Part shown: positions 36,440 to 48,189 of the stretch, piece by piece
Layout: each line of letters starts with the position of its first letter
How positions within the stretch are numbered: the stretch's first letter is position 1
NCBI RefSeq assembly: GCF_027580225.2
Contig: NW_027395284.1
Location: 2,499,478 to 2,563,477, forward strand
Direction: 5' to 3'
DNA: 64,000 nucleotides
DNA from: Misgurnus anguillicaudatus
Lineage: Eukaryota > Chordata > Actinopteri > Cypriniformes > Cobitidae
Program-made: the position numbers and the translations under genes
Notes under the pieces: model-generated
Told to the model about the DNA's origin: nothing
What the model saw: the letters and a program-made list of their open reading frames with translations, nothing else
Databases searched by the model: none

Positions 36440-37470
36440 ATTACGACATCGGATTAAAGCGCAACAAACATCATTTCATTATCTGCGCATCATTTGAAAA
36501 GCATGGCGCAGTAATGAAAAGCTCTCACTCGAGTCGAGTGTCCAGTTTTGTTTTTTATAAACACTCCATCACCCCATAGGCCACAGTGGGCGACTTTAGT
36601 CTATTAATGTGCGGTAACAATCGACAAAGAGTTTCTTAATGACCCATTGTTTTTATGGTGTCATTAAAGCTTCAGACATACAGTAGTCATCCACAAATGA
36701 AATAATACTCTCAGCATGCAAAGGCCATGGTTTCAGCCCATTATGGAGTTGATCAGTCAACAGAGGAAAGAAGTCGTCGCTCTTTCTTATAGCCATTATT
36801 GTGTTTCGAAAAGCTGTGGTCTTCTTAATGGGATGAACCATTGGACCACACAGAGATCAGGGCAGCAATGCTGTACAGGGTCTTTAGTGTGCCAATGGGA
36901 TATGGACAGATGGCTGTGTAATTACGCAGGAACTAACCCCTGTGTCCTTTCTGCTTTTGAACACGGATACGCTCAATTATTGTTGTTTTCTATTTGAAAT
37001 ACATAGAAATAAAAAAACACATCACTCTTTGGTACATACTGATCTAACAACTTTAAAGATAACTTTCTTATATTTACGCATTTGGCAGATGCTGTATGCA
37101 ACTTTCAATGCATACAATGTATAGATTTTTTAAGAGTATATGTGTGTTCCCTGGACATAACTCCAATATAACTTAATGATGTTGAGGAATTAAGCTTGGG
37201 TGAAGATTTCTCCATGCTACAAAATGTGGTTTGCTTTCATATGTCAGAAATAAAATATAACAATGCTTTGTTAAGGCAGGGTTGCTTTGACCCGTGGTCC
37301 ATAAAATCAAAAGCTCTATAAATAGCAGTTGGATTTTAAGAGGGGAGAAAATGGCCTCAATGGCAGGCCTGTGTGAGACAACCTATAATTGGACCGCAGG
37401 CACACCCATTGAGCCCACAATACAGTGTCCTTAATTCTAATAATTAAATTGCTCAAATGAAGTTGCAATA
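36440..37470. promoter_or_regulatory. Candidate conserved non-coding cluster
   Basis: A low-repeat stretch, apart from a SINE-tail-like patch near 37072 (ACGCATTTGGCAGATGC). Balanced composition with several AATTA and CATTAA cores. Open frames of up to 93 codons on both strands lack any domain. Confidence 0.25.
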
Positions 37471-38693
37471 CAATCGAAGTAAGAGATACCAAGTTAAATA
37501 TGCAGGTTAATATGTGATAAATGTCATCTATATATTAGGAATGAATGATTTACAAACATTCACCAATGTGTTCATGTATTTCTGAATTAGGGATCAAAGG
37601 ACATTGGCAGTCTAACAGCATTCATCATGCATTTTTCCCGCATTGCTGCTAACACGCATCTGTCTTTTTTCAGATAGACTTTCAGGGTGAAATTTGACTT
37701 TCGCCTACACAAGTTCATACAGCGGCCTTGGGTTTGTGTGACAAAGCCATCTTTTTAGAAAAATTATATCCTTCAAAAATAATACAACTCTGCAGTAACT
37801 CTGAATATATGCGCTGTGAATGTGTGTTAAAGATTGATAGGTTAAAACGGTTTCTATGAGACAAATAGCAAAATGGACCTTATATATATACAGATTTAGA
37901 TATAAGAAGCTGTTGCCTCGCTACGGTGAATGTAAAATATATTAAAATCAAAACAATTGATAATTTTACTTTCTTATAGTCTTATACAGGATTTCTGATT
38001 AAACTGAATTGTTGAATGTTATCATTCTCAGGCTAATGGGTTATTGGTCACGTGTACTGGATGACCTTAATTATGAAGCTATATTGGAATGGGGATGTAG
38101 GGCAGGGATTACGCTTACATTAATGGAGTACAGAGGTAAGTCATAAAAGGAAACATCCAGTGTCACTTTGATGTTGAGATCTATGCTGTAAGATCATCCC
38201 TGATCCAATAACCGACACATTCACACAGTGTCTTCTTTGTGTTACTTTAAAGTTCGTAATTGGGCTGTTCAGTAAACCTGGTTTGAGCGTCTCTAACCCA
38301 GCACGTATTGATTGAAGCGAGCTGTGCAGGTTCATTAATCATTTGGACATATAGCTGAAAAAGTCTCAGATATATGGGACACTGCGTGATGGCTGATATT
38401 TTGGAAAAGGTGAAATTTATTTTGAAGACTTATTCAAATTTACGAGCTATTTTCAGACTTTCATGTGCAAAGCTGTCTAACAATCTTACAGACAGAGGTC
38501 TCCAATTAAACTCTCTCCTCTTATTCTTAGTCTTATTCTGTACAAAATAGTGGGTACATTTTTGGACATATGCAGGCATATTCAACCAGAAAGACATACA
38601 TTTGATTTACTTTTGTTTTGTTGAATGAAAAAATGTACGTGTCCTGTAAATGGAGCACTGTTGCTTTTGCTTACATTCACATTAAGTCTCCAG
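37471..38693. other. Mostly unassigned; low-repeat block at 38130-38350
   Basis: AT-rich DNA with a balanced block around 38130-38350 (e.g. GCTCTTCACTTG-type short motifs were not found; CATTAATCATTTGG is present at its right edge). No exon recognised. Confidence 0.3.
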
Positions 38694-39666
38694 TAGGCAT
38701 GGGCCGGTACGAGATTTTGGCGGTATGATTGATAACCTTAAAGGATTAGTCCACTTTCTTAAAAAAAATCCAGATAATTCACTCACCACCATGTCATCCA
38801 AAATGTTGATGTCTTTCTTTGTTCAGTCGAGAAGAAATTATGTTTTTTGAGGAAAACATTCCAGGATTTTTCTCATTTTAATGGACTTTAATGGACACCA
38901 ACACATAACAGTTTTAATCCAGTTTAAAATTGCAGTTTCAAAGGACTCTAAACGATCCCAAACGAGGCATAAGGGTCTTATCTAGCGAAACGATTGTCAT
39001 TTTGGCAAGAAAAATAAAAAAGATGTACTTTTAAACCACAACTTCTCGTCTTCCTCCGGCTGTGTGACACGCTAGCACGAACTCACATAATTGACGTCGA
39101 AAGGTCACTTGTTACATGAAATGCACTTTTGCGGACCATTTTAAACAATAAACTGACACGAAGACATTAATTAGTATCATTCGACATACAACAAAACGTC
39201 GGAACGGTCCTCTTTCTTCACACTTGTAAACACTGGGGCGTAGTTTCGCATACGTCATCCGTGACCTCTTGACGTGATGACGTATTACGTGAGGTCGCGC
39301 TGGCGCGTCACAGGACCGGAGGAAGACGAGAAGTATTTTTTATTTTTCTTGTCAAAAATGACAATCGTTTCGCTAGATAAGACCCTTATGCGTCATTTGG
39401 GATCATTTAAGGTCCTTTGAAACTACGTTGAAACTACATTTTTAAACTGCATTAAAACTGTTAGTGTTGGGGTCCATTAAAGTCCATTAAAATGAGAAAA
39501 ATCCTGGAATGTTTTCATCAAAAAACATAATTTCTTCTCGACTGAACAAAGAAAGACATCAACATTTTGGATGACATGGTGGTGAGTAAATTATCTGGAT
39601 TTTTTTTTTTTTAAGAAAATTGACTAACTCGTTATACATTGAAACTGGTAACCGGCCCATGCCTAG
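38694..39666. mobile_element. hAT-like element containing a large palindrome
   Basis: Outer inverted ends TAGGCATGGGCCGGTA and ACCGGCCCATGCCTA; the flanking 8-mers GTCTCCAG and GTCAGCAG are similar and may be a decayed target duplication. Inside, 38742-39633 is a second fold-back element (AATCCAGATAATTCACTCACC against GGTGAGTAAATTATCTGGATT at its ends), inverted over most of its length. Confidence 0.75.
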
Positions 39667-40268
39667 TCAGCAGTAATTGAAGTTTTTTAGGAGCATCAAA
39701 TCTTTGACATGGTCTTCTCAGTCAATAATAAAGATATCAAGATTATTTTCACTGAATGTTATTTACATCATATAGGATGATTTAATGTAGAAAACAGTAA
39801 ATCCTAAAAAATGATATTAACTGTGTTTTGACATAAAGGGTCACATTTGATCCTGGCATATCCTAAATATATAATAAGATTCAAGAATTTACTAAACCTG
39901 TTTTAGAGAAACCTTATGCTTTTGCAAAGACATGTAGAAGACACAAATTGTGAATAAATGCATATAAAATCAATGTCTCTTTACACAGAGAAGTCTCTCC
40001 CCTAGGTTTTAATAGTCACTAATAAAAAGAAGTTTACCCTTAAGAAAGAGAACCCACAAACTGGGTCAGAGTGAAGATACTTCAACTGTGGTGCTTTGGC
40101 AAAGACTGTCTCATTCATGCACTATTAAAAAAAGGAGGCAAATAGGAATGTAAGTTCATGGTCATAACTGGAACGAGTCACATTAAATCAATTGGCCACT
40201 TTTTTCACACTTGTAAAGGTTGAAGAGTTAAAAATAGCACAGTGAATTTTCTTACCTCCGGCTCTTTA
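39667..40268. other. No gene seen
   Basis: AT-rich intergenic DNA; nothing recognised. Confidence 0.4.
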
Positions 40269-40402
<134 letters not shown>

Positions 40403-40539
40403 TACATTATCTAAAATCATTGTTATTTTATCTCAGGCGTCAGTCTTCTTTATATTACACCTCAAATCAATTTGCCTGTAACAGGTTTCTGCATAAAAAC
40501 ATTTCCTTCACACACGTCCCACTCAAGGTTCTTGTTTTG

Positions 40540-41560
40540 TATCCAGTTTGGCTCATCAATTTTATTTTGCGAGAAATGTCAGCGCTAACCTTTCACTCTC
40601 ACGCACACATGCACACCATCGGCGCCTTCTTTAGTGTTGACTGAGACTACGGTGCATCCTTTTGTATGTTGTTTCCTTCAAACTATTCTGCTGACCTTGA
40701 GCTTGTATTATCAGGGGAATAAAAGCTCTGCTGAAGAAGATCAGAGTCATGGTACGGCTGTATGAGGGCCACTGATTGAAATCGGTTTCTATCAAGCATC
40801 GTGCTTTAACTAGATTTGATATCAAGCAAAAGAGACCGAATAAGAGAAAGTCTCATTTATATTACTGTTTTTGGACTGAGGCCTTGAATACCAAACTGTC
40901 CCTGAAGTGAATGTGCCGCAACTCACCACAGATAAAATCGTCTGGAAAATAAAAAGTGAAGTGGGCATAAAGATCTGAAAGATATGGAACCTATCAGCAG
41001 GTCTTAAGTTACAGACAGAATTTTGCATAATGCGCAGAAGATGTGAAGACTCGGTCGAAAATAATTCATATTTCAAAAGTCAGGCCTAAATAAATTAATT
41101 TTTCATTACGCATGGAAAAAGTTCTAGTCAGCTAGACCGTCGCCAAACTGCACGGAGATCAGATCCCATCAGCGGTTATGAAATCGACAATACCATTTCA
41201 ATCCTTTGCCCTCTTTAAGAATGATGTGCAATGAATAGTCAATAGGCTTGAATTTAATTAACTGAATTATTGATCTACCTCCATAAATAAAAAATGGACT
41301 GGTTTCCAATATGCATAAGAATATTGAGATATATATTTTAGCAGGTAAAGTGATAAACAGACCATGTTTATGGTTCAAGCCATTGGGACAGAGCAGGGCA
41401 CAGATTGCTTTTGTGGCCAAGGACCAAAACAGAAGCTGAGTGAAGAATGATCCAACTGTGCATCGGTCCGACCCACTGAGATGACCCTTACATAAGCATT
41501 GAGGAAGACCTGCAGTATATTACACCATTAATTGAACTTATTGCATCACCCTTATCCCAT
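40540..41560. promoter_or_regulatory. Candidate conserved non-coding cluster
   Basis: About 1 kb with no recognised transposon ends and balanced composition, including AATTTAATTAACTGAATTA near 41250, a run of homeodomain-type cores. No splice-supported exon. Confidence 0.25.
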
Positions 41561-41701
41561 GTAATCCAGCTTTGGCACATAACAGTGAGAAGCTGGAATT
41601 AATTTTTTGTAATATCTATAGCAGATACTTACAAGTTGTTAAATTCAACGACATAAAAGATGGCATGAAATCTCGTCAAGAGTGCAGGTTACCCTTCTGT
41701 G

Positions 41702-42140
41702 TTAAAGGGATAGTTCACTTTAAAATGACAACTCTGTCATCATTTACTCATCCTCATGTTGTTCTAAACCTGTATGAATTTCTTTTTTCTGATGAACACA
41801 AAATAAGATATTTTTGAGAAATGATGGTAAACACACAGCAGTAAGTGACCATAGACTTCCATAGTAGGAATAATAAAATATGATGGAATTTAATGTTTAC
41901 TGTCAACTGTGTGCTTACCATCATTTATCAAAATATTTTCTTAGTCATTTATCACAATACTTTCAAAATATTTTTTTCCTACTATGGAAATCAATGGTCA
42001 CTTACTGCTGTGTGTTTACCATCATTTCTCAAATCTTCTTTTGGTTTTATTAGAAAAAAGAAATTCATACAGGTTTAGAACAACATGAGGATGAGTAAAT
42101 GATGACAGAGTTTTCATTTTAAAGTGAACTATCTCTTTAA
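41702..42140. mobile_element. Fold-back MITE, TTAAAGGGATAGTTCAC ends
   Basis: The left end TTAAAGGGATAGTTCACTTT and the right end AAAGTGAACTATCTCTTTAA pair. The inner blocks TCATCATTTACTCATCCTCA and TGAGGATGAGTAAATGATGA are exact complements. The arms pair for about 130 bases each. Confidence 0.85.
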
Positions 42141-42898
42141 CGTATTTCCTGTTAAGTGACAGAGAAGCAATCTTTTCTCTTTTTATTTTTGCTATGTTCT
42201 AAAAAAAGAGAAGGTCTGCAAATAAATAGCATGTAGGTTAACATCTTGAACGTTAGGGGAAACAAAACTTTCAGGGCTATAAAAAACTGTTTCTGAATAT
42301 TGGGGGGGGGGGCATGCCCCCCTCACTATTTATTGTGGTTATGGCCCTGGGTTAAATGCTACAAACCTCCACTTTTGAATTGATGTGTGAACCAGCAGAT
42401 GTTTCTTTAATGAGATGAGGCAACCAGCAGATATATTTCACCACCAGGTTTTTTTCAGAGGTATTTTCACTCCCTGTGTTATTTTTGGCATTAGTTTTCA
42501 GGCCAAACTTTCATTGCAGAAACATCTCATCGTTGGCCCCACACGACACCCTTTTTATAACACTGCCATCTAGTGATGATAGACGACTACTTCTTCTTAA
42601 ATCTACGATTTTTTTTTATCTCAAACCAAATTGAGTGCCATTTAAATTACTGGAGAAGCTAAACTTCACATACATTTGTTCATACATATGTGACCTTGTC
42701 TGTAAAAAAACATTTAAGTCATTAAGTTTTGATTAATTGTTTTTCCTATTTATTCTTTTTAACACATTTTAAACTTTTTTTAATTTATTAAAATCACATT
42801 TATTTTCTTTTAATTGTTATTTTAAATTCTCATGTATCCTTGCTTTAATTGTGATTATAAATGTTTCTTATTTTTACACAGATTATTTATATGTAAAG
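42141..42898. other. No gene; poly-G patch and repeat remnants
   Basis: A run of G residues at about 42301-42312 followed by GCATGCCCCCC looks like an eroded element end. Otherwise AT-rich. Confidence 0.4.
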
Positions 42899-43313
42899 TA
42901 GTGCTGGGCAGATATTAATCACGATCAATCGCATACAAAATAAGTGATTTTTGGCATAATATATTTGTGTGTAATTACTGTAAAAAAATTGCTGTAATTT
43001 TGCAGCTGGTTCCCAGTAACTTACTGTAGAAGATGAAGACTGAAAATATTTCATCTTCATTTAACTTTGAACAAACTGTTGCCACTAAATAACATAAATG
43101 TAAAATCTACAGTAAGTTACTGGCAGCTAGTTGCCAGTAATAGACAGTAATACTGTAATTTCTACAGAAATTTTTACAGTGTATTTAACCACACACACAT
43201 GCATATATTTATTTCAGAATTTTTTTATTTATATATCTTTTACATATATATTTTATATATATCACTTTTATTTTGTATGCGATTAATCGCGATTAATATT
43301 TGCCCAGCACTAA
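42899..43313. mobile_element. hAT-like element hosting a second MITE
   Basis: The left end TAGTGCTGGGCAGATATTAA and the right end TTAATATTTGCCCAGCACTA are almost exact complements, with the ATCGCATACAAAATAA/TTATTTTGTATGCGAT blocks inside. The MITE at 42977-43180 is inserted into it. Confidence 0.8.
42977..43180. mobile_element. MITE, TTGCTGTAATTTTGCAGCTGG family, copy 1
   Basis: It begins ACTGTAAAAAAATTGC and ends with AATTTTTACAGT. The internal CAGTAACTTACTGTAGA is complemented by TCTACAGTAAGTTACTG. Confidence 0.8.
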
Positions 43314-43520
43314 AAGCACTTTGAATTACTATTGTGTATGAAATGTGCTATACAAATAAACTTCCCTTGCCTTTTCTACATAAGATCATCCTACAAAATA
43401 TAAAGGACATTCTGTAAAAATATACCTTTATATTGACTATTAAAGGCCATAAAAATTTGATGCTCCTAATCTTACAATTAAATTATGAGACTATAGCCTT
43501 TATTTCACACACAGAGTCAT

Positions 43521-43730
43521 ACACTCTAAAAAATTTGCTGTAATTTTGCAGCTGGTTGCCAGTAACTTACTGTAGAAGATAAAGTCAAAAAATGTTTCAT
43601 GTTCATTTAACTTTGAACAAAATGTTGCCAGTAAATAACATAAATGTAAAATCTACAGTAAGTTACTGGCAGCTAGTTGCCAGTAATACCCATTAATACT
43701 GTAATTTCTACAGACATTTTTTACAGTGTA
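43521..43730. mobile_element. MITE, TTGCTGTAATTTTGCAGCTGG family, copy 2
   Basis: Second full-length copy, nearly the same length and same orientation as that at 42977, ending TTTTTACAGTGTA. The region 43314-43520 has no gene. Confidence 0.8.
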
Positions 43731-44249
43731 TGTGTTAGCAAATGTTTAGTCATTATATCAAGCAACATACAGCAGAAAATGCAAATACGTACCCTAAATC
43801 CACAATATTGATAAGGTCCTGTGTGACTATGTTAACAACAAATAATTCAACTAATCTGTATTTCACAAATCCTATAACACAGAACCTCAATGACCTTAAC
43901 TACACAATCAGAGACTCAGATGTTGACTGAGACCCAAACATAAGCCAGCTTCAGCACCTTTGAGGGAAACTTTAAACAGTTGGGCAGCTGGAGAAACCTT
44001 TGAGTTCATGTAAGACCTTGAATGATTTCAATAGACATTTTTTGCATTCAGTTTATGCTGTGTGCTGCTGCTTTTGTGTGCCTGACCATGACCATAGGAC
44101 TCCACTTCAATAAACATGCTCCTAAGGCCAGGGTTAATGTTTTCAAAAACCTAACAGAGCTATATATTCATTTGAGCATCTGTATGCCTGTCTTCTTCAG
44201 AACTATACTGTAAAGCACAAGGATAAGGATGTGTTAGCATCCCATACAG
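43731..44249. other. No gene seen
   Basis: Small open frames of about 60 codons without domain similarity; nothing else recognised. Confidence 0.4.
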
Positions 44250-44870
44250 AAAAAAAAAGAAAACATTTCTCCTGCCAAAAATATATTTTAAATATATGCT
44301 AAATACATTTTGTAGAATGTTATGCTCAATTTAATATATTTTTAAATTTGGAAATATATTTAGTTTAACCTTTATATATAAACATATATTTCAAAATGTA
44401 TTTGAAGGGCAAACAAAAAGCCTATATTTCAAATTTTACATCCCATATGGCAAAAAAGTATTTTTGTGCCTAAATATATTTTAAATATATGCTTAATACA
44501 AGTTAATTTTATAAAGTATATTTTTGAAGTTAAAAATATATTTAATTTTAACCTTTTTAAAGCTGTTATGTTTACAGGTTCGTAACATAAAGTTTACAGG
44601 TTCGTAACATAAAGTTTTCTTCCAATGCGACGTGAATATATTTCCTTGGATTGAAATATAAATATATTTTTAATGCTTTAAAATGTACTTTTTAAAATAT
44701 ATTTCAAAATATAAAAAAATTGGCCAAAAAATATATCAGTGAAAAATATATTTTTGAAAACATATTCCAAAATATTTTTCAGCGAATATATATATATTTT
44801 TGGCCATTTTTTTTATATTTTGAAATATCTTTGAAAATATATATTTTTTGCCGTATGTGATAAAATATTA
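44250..44870. mobile_element. AT-rich palindromic MITE
   Basis: Dense AAATATATTT-type motifs in both orientations. Terminal regions with CATACAG at left and GCCGTATG at right suggest inverted ends. Extreme AT content makes the boundaries uncertain. Confidence 0.5.
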
Positions 44871-44949
44871 ATGATTGGTGTGGATGACATAGTTAAGTAC
44901 ACATAGCTGTCATATGTTCGATCATAATAGGGATAAAACTCTCCAAAAC

Positions 44950-45070
44950 GGCATACCAGCAAGACCAGCATATGTTGTGTTTTGGTGCTGTTGACCACCA
45001 GCTAAACCAGCATAGACCAGCATAATTCCCATGCTGGTCCATGCTGGTTTGATGCTGTTTTTTCAGCAGG
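44950..45070. repeat. ACCAGCAT fold-back repeat
   Basis: Multiple ACCAGCAT and ATGCTGGT units in opposite orientations (e.g. TAGACCAGCATAATTCCC and CATGCTGGTCCATGCTGGTT) form a small hairpin. Common dispersed fish repeat type. Confidence 0.7.
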
Positions 45071-45465
45071 GCAGTTTATGATCTGACAGACAGCAAACTA
45101 CATTTCCCATCATTCTCTGTTGCCATAGTGATAACTGAGGTGTGAAATGAACCTACGCAAGTTCTTTTACCAAAATACTTACAATTTCTTTCAGTTTCCC
45201 ATCCGTCCCTTTAGCTCTTTTATATGTGCTTTTTGCATTCCTTAAAATCTTCGTTTTGTTACAGCTACGTAAATAAGTCTCTCTCTCCACAGGAAGCAGA
45301 GCGGGAAGGGGCAAAGCTTCTCTCTCCCTGTAGGGGGCAGTAGAAAATCAACCCAAACTGTCTCCTCTGTCCTCTTCTTTTAGTCAGACTCGGTTCCCAT
45401 CCCCCATTTTGATTCTGCTATGCGGACAAGCACAGGCCTCCATCAGCCTCTCATGTTAGTATACA

Positions 45466-45660
45466 CTTGTAAAAATAAAGGTGCTCTACGGTGCCATAGA
45501 AGGAACATTTTGGCTAAATGGTTTCATAACAAAACCTTTACCATCCAAAAAACCTCTATGTTTCACAAAAGGTTTTCTGTGGTGAAAGAATTTAAAAAGC
45601 TAAGAAAGAATTGGTCTTTTAAAAACCTATGACTGAATGGTTCTTTTGGGAACCAAAGTA
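45466..45660. mobile_element. MITE, ATAAAGGTGCTCTA family remnant
   Basis: GTAAAAATAAAGGTGC, then GTGCCATAGAAGGAAC and the inverted GGTTCTTTTGGGAACC near the right side are typical of an abundant fish MITE. Boundaries approximate. No gene in 45071-45465 or 45661-45925. Confidence 0.55.
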
Positions 45661-45925
45661 GGGGATCTCTGTGAAAAACATTTTAAGCACCAAGTTTAGG
45701 GACAATAAAGAGACTGTTGGAGAAGAAAAGTCAGACTTCTGTATAGAGTAGCTGCTGCTTAAATAAAACCCCATTGACTGTAAATGGTCCATGAGATTTC
45801 AAGTTTTAAAAATTAAAGTTGGCACATTATTACCTCATCATAACTCAAAATATTACACATCATTAAAATGGCTTCATTTCATTATACATTTATTTCTCTT
45901 CTCCACCAGAACTAATGCTAATAGT

Positions 45926-46085
45926 CTGGGGTACCCAAACTGGTTCCTGGAGGGTCGATGTTCTGCAGAGTTTAGTTCCGACCCTAATCAAACACAACTG
46001 AAGCAGCCCATTAGAAACTCACAGTGCTAAAGCAAGCTGGAGCAAAACTCTGCAGGCCCTCCAGGACCAAGTTTGGGTACCGCTG
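45926..46085. mobile_element. MITE with GGGTACCCAAACTGGT end
   Basis: The left side CTGGGGTACCCAAACTGG and the right side CCAAGTTTGGGTACCGCTG pair imperfectly; internal CTGCAGAGTTTAGTTC and complement are shared with the element at 12303. Confidence 0.7.
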
Positions 46086-46371
46086 CAATAAAACAATAAC
46101 AGACTTATAGACCTTTACCACTTACAACAGAAAGAGCACTACAGGTAGCACAGTCCTCTAACATAGCAATAGCAATTATATTTTACTCTGAGGTAAAAAA
46201 AAATCATTTTGCAATTAAACTTACACTTACATTTTACATACTCCTAGAATAAACGTGTATTGTTTTCATTTACAAATTTATTTTGGTGAGTCTAGACTAA
46301 ATAAAGTTTATATCCATCTAGGTGGAACTTAAAATAAAAGTTTGTGAACCCCTGCTCTAACATACAGGAAT

Positions 46372-47042
46372 CAGGGTTCCCACACCTTAGTTAACTTCAA
46401 ATTCAAGGCCCTTTGAAGGACTTTCCAGGTCCAATACCCTCAAATTCAAGGACGAAATGTGGGGACACATTTCAAATGAGAGTAAGGTTACATCGTCTTA
46501 CCTTTTAATATACATTGTTAAAGTTCCCTTTTGAGGGAACTCGCGCTGCGTCACTGCGGTGACACTTTGGGGATGCCTCCAGGGGTAAGTGCGTCTGAAT
46601 GTGTACATTAAATTCAACCAATGGTGAGGTTTAATGACAAAGACAGAGTGACGCGGGAGCCAGGAAGTATATCGCTATCTGAAATATTGCCATAGTCGGC
46701 GTTACAGGGACGCAGGAAGTATGGCAAGGGAGACGCAGCGTCTCGTTTCCTTCTCAGGGAACAACAGTTACATACGTAACCAGAGATGTTTTCGTGTGTC
46801 AAACACAACTATGCAAAAAAGCATTTTGGTATGAATCAACATTCGCATACAGAAGATGTAAGCATTTAAAGCAAACAGTTTAGCACGTGTGCTTAAAAAG
46901 TCTAGAATTTTTATGACATTATCCTACACTACACAGGGAATAATATAGACTTTTTTCCAGAAAACTTCTAGCATGAAATAGATTCAAGCACTTTTCATGA
47001 CCTGTATCTATGTGTATATTTTCAACTTTCGTGGGAACCCTG
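46372..47042. mobile_element. hAT-like element hosting a second element
   Basis: Ends CAGGGTTCCCACACCTT and GTGGGAACCCTG. Near both flanks AGGAAT is repeated but not in exact register, so a target duplication is not claimed. The second element lies at 46524-46792, beginning TTCCCTTTTGAGGGAACTCG and ending ACATACGTAACC. Confidence 0.65.
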
Positions 47043-47219
47043 AGGAATCCTTGTGTCCAAATGCTGTGAGGGTTATTGAGACATGGACGCTCAAATTTTA
47101 TTAAAGTCAAAGCAGAAATTGCAAGATGTAATTACCAGATTACTCAAATAATAAATGAAGTCATCCTTATGAAAGAAAAGACAAAGACACTAGAGTCTGG
47201 CCCGGGTTAGAAGCATTGT

Positions 47220-48189
47220 GAAAAGGACAACACAATAGAGTTTATTCAGAAATGCTTACAGTGACAAAAACAGAATAAATGGGAAAAACAAAACATAAAC
47301 TGGAGGTCACATATTTAAACATACACAAAATAAAGTGAATATAGACTGAACCCAAGGGTCCATCTTGATAAAGAAAGTGTAACTGTTGAAAGAGGAAAAA
47401 AATTGCATTCAGCAGAAGCTGAACCAAACACAGTTTAGTCTATTAAACACAATGCTACAGTGGTCAATCAAATTGCCGTTCTCTCTGAGGTTAGGCCAGG
47501 CGTAGATGAAAGCTGCACTTAACGTAAAACACAGGTTGATAAATATATTTATAAAAAAGATACTTCAATTATAAACAGGCAAAAGAAAAGCAAGAGATTA
47601 TGCTCTTTTTCAAATTGCATTTTTATACTTATATATATATATATTTTTTTAGCAAAATGCTATACATTTTTTTAAATAAACGTAAACAGCCACCAAAGCC
47701 ACATCCATTGTCACATCCGATGTGAACCAATGTAGAACATAAGACTGTTAAGTGTGAGCACAAAAAAGTATAACCATTTTTTTTTAATAAGCGGGAACAC
47801 CTACACATCTCCTTAAAACACTGTACAAATATACACTACCTTTTCTTTATGTTAACATACCTGTGGCATTAATAAACACATTAGTGACATAAATGTTTCT
47901 GCTTACGTTAAAGAAACTAAAGGCAGATCATGTTTGGTGCATGTTCGGTATTTTCCTTCCCTATGGAGCGCCCACCCCCTGGCTTCAGAATCGAAATGTT
48001 CATACTTTACAACTGCAAAATATGACTTTTTGCCTTTCAAATGGCTTTAAGATATGAGGAAGGAATATATCCTTACAGCTACCATCTGTAACCAAGGTCC
48101 AAAAGTTCAATGAGGCAGCGTCGTTGGTGTAGGTTAAAAATTATGCAAAAGTATATGTAGATGTGCACTTTAAAAACCCTGTCCTGGGA
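47220..48189 (-). other. Probable adnp 3' UTR
   Basis: It follows the adnp stop codon with no recognised repeat. On the minus strand AATAAA (complement of 47241-47246) is followed by GT-rich sequence, a plausible polyadenylation site. A second, later AATAAA lies at 47097-47102. The extent is inferred. Confidence 0.5.
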
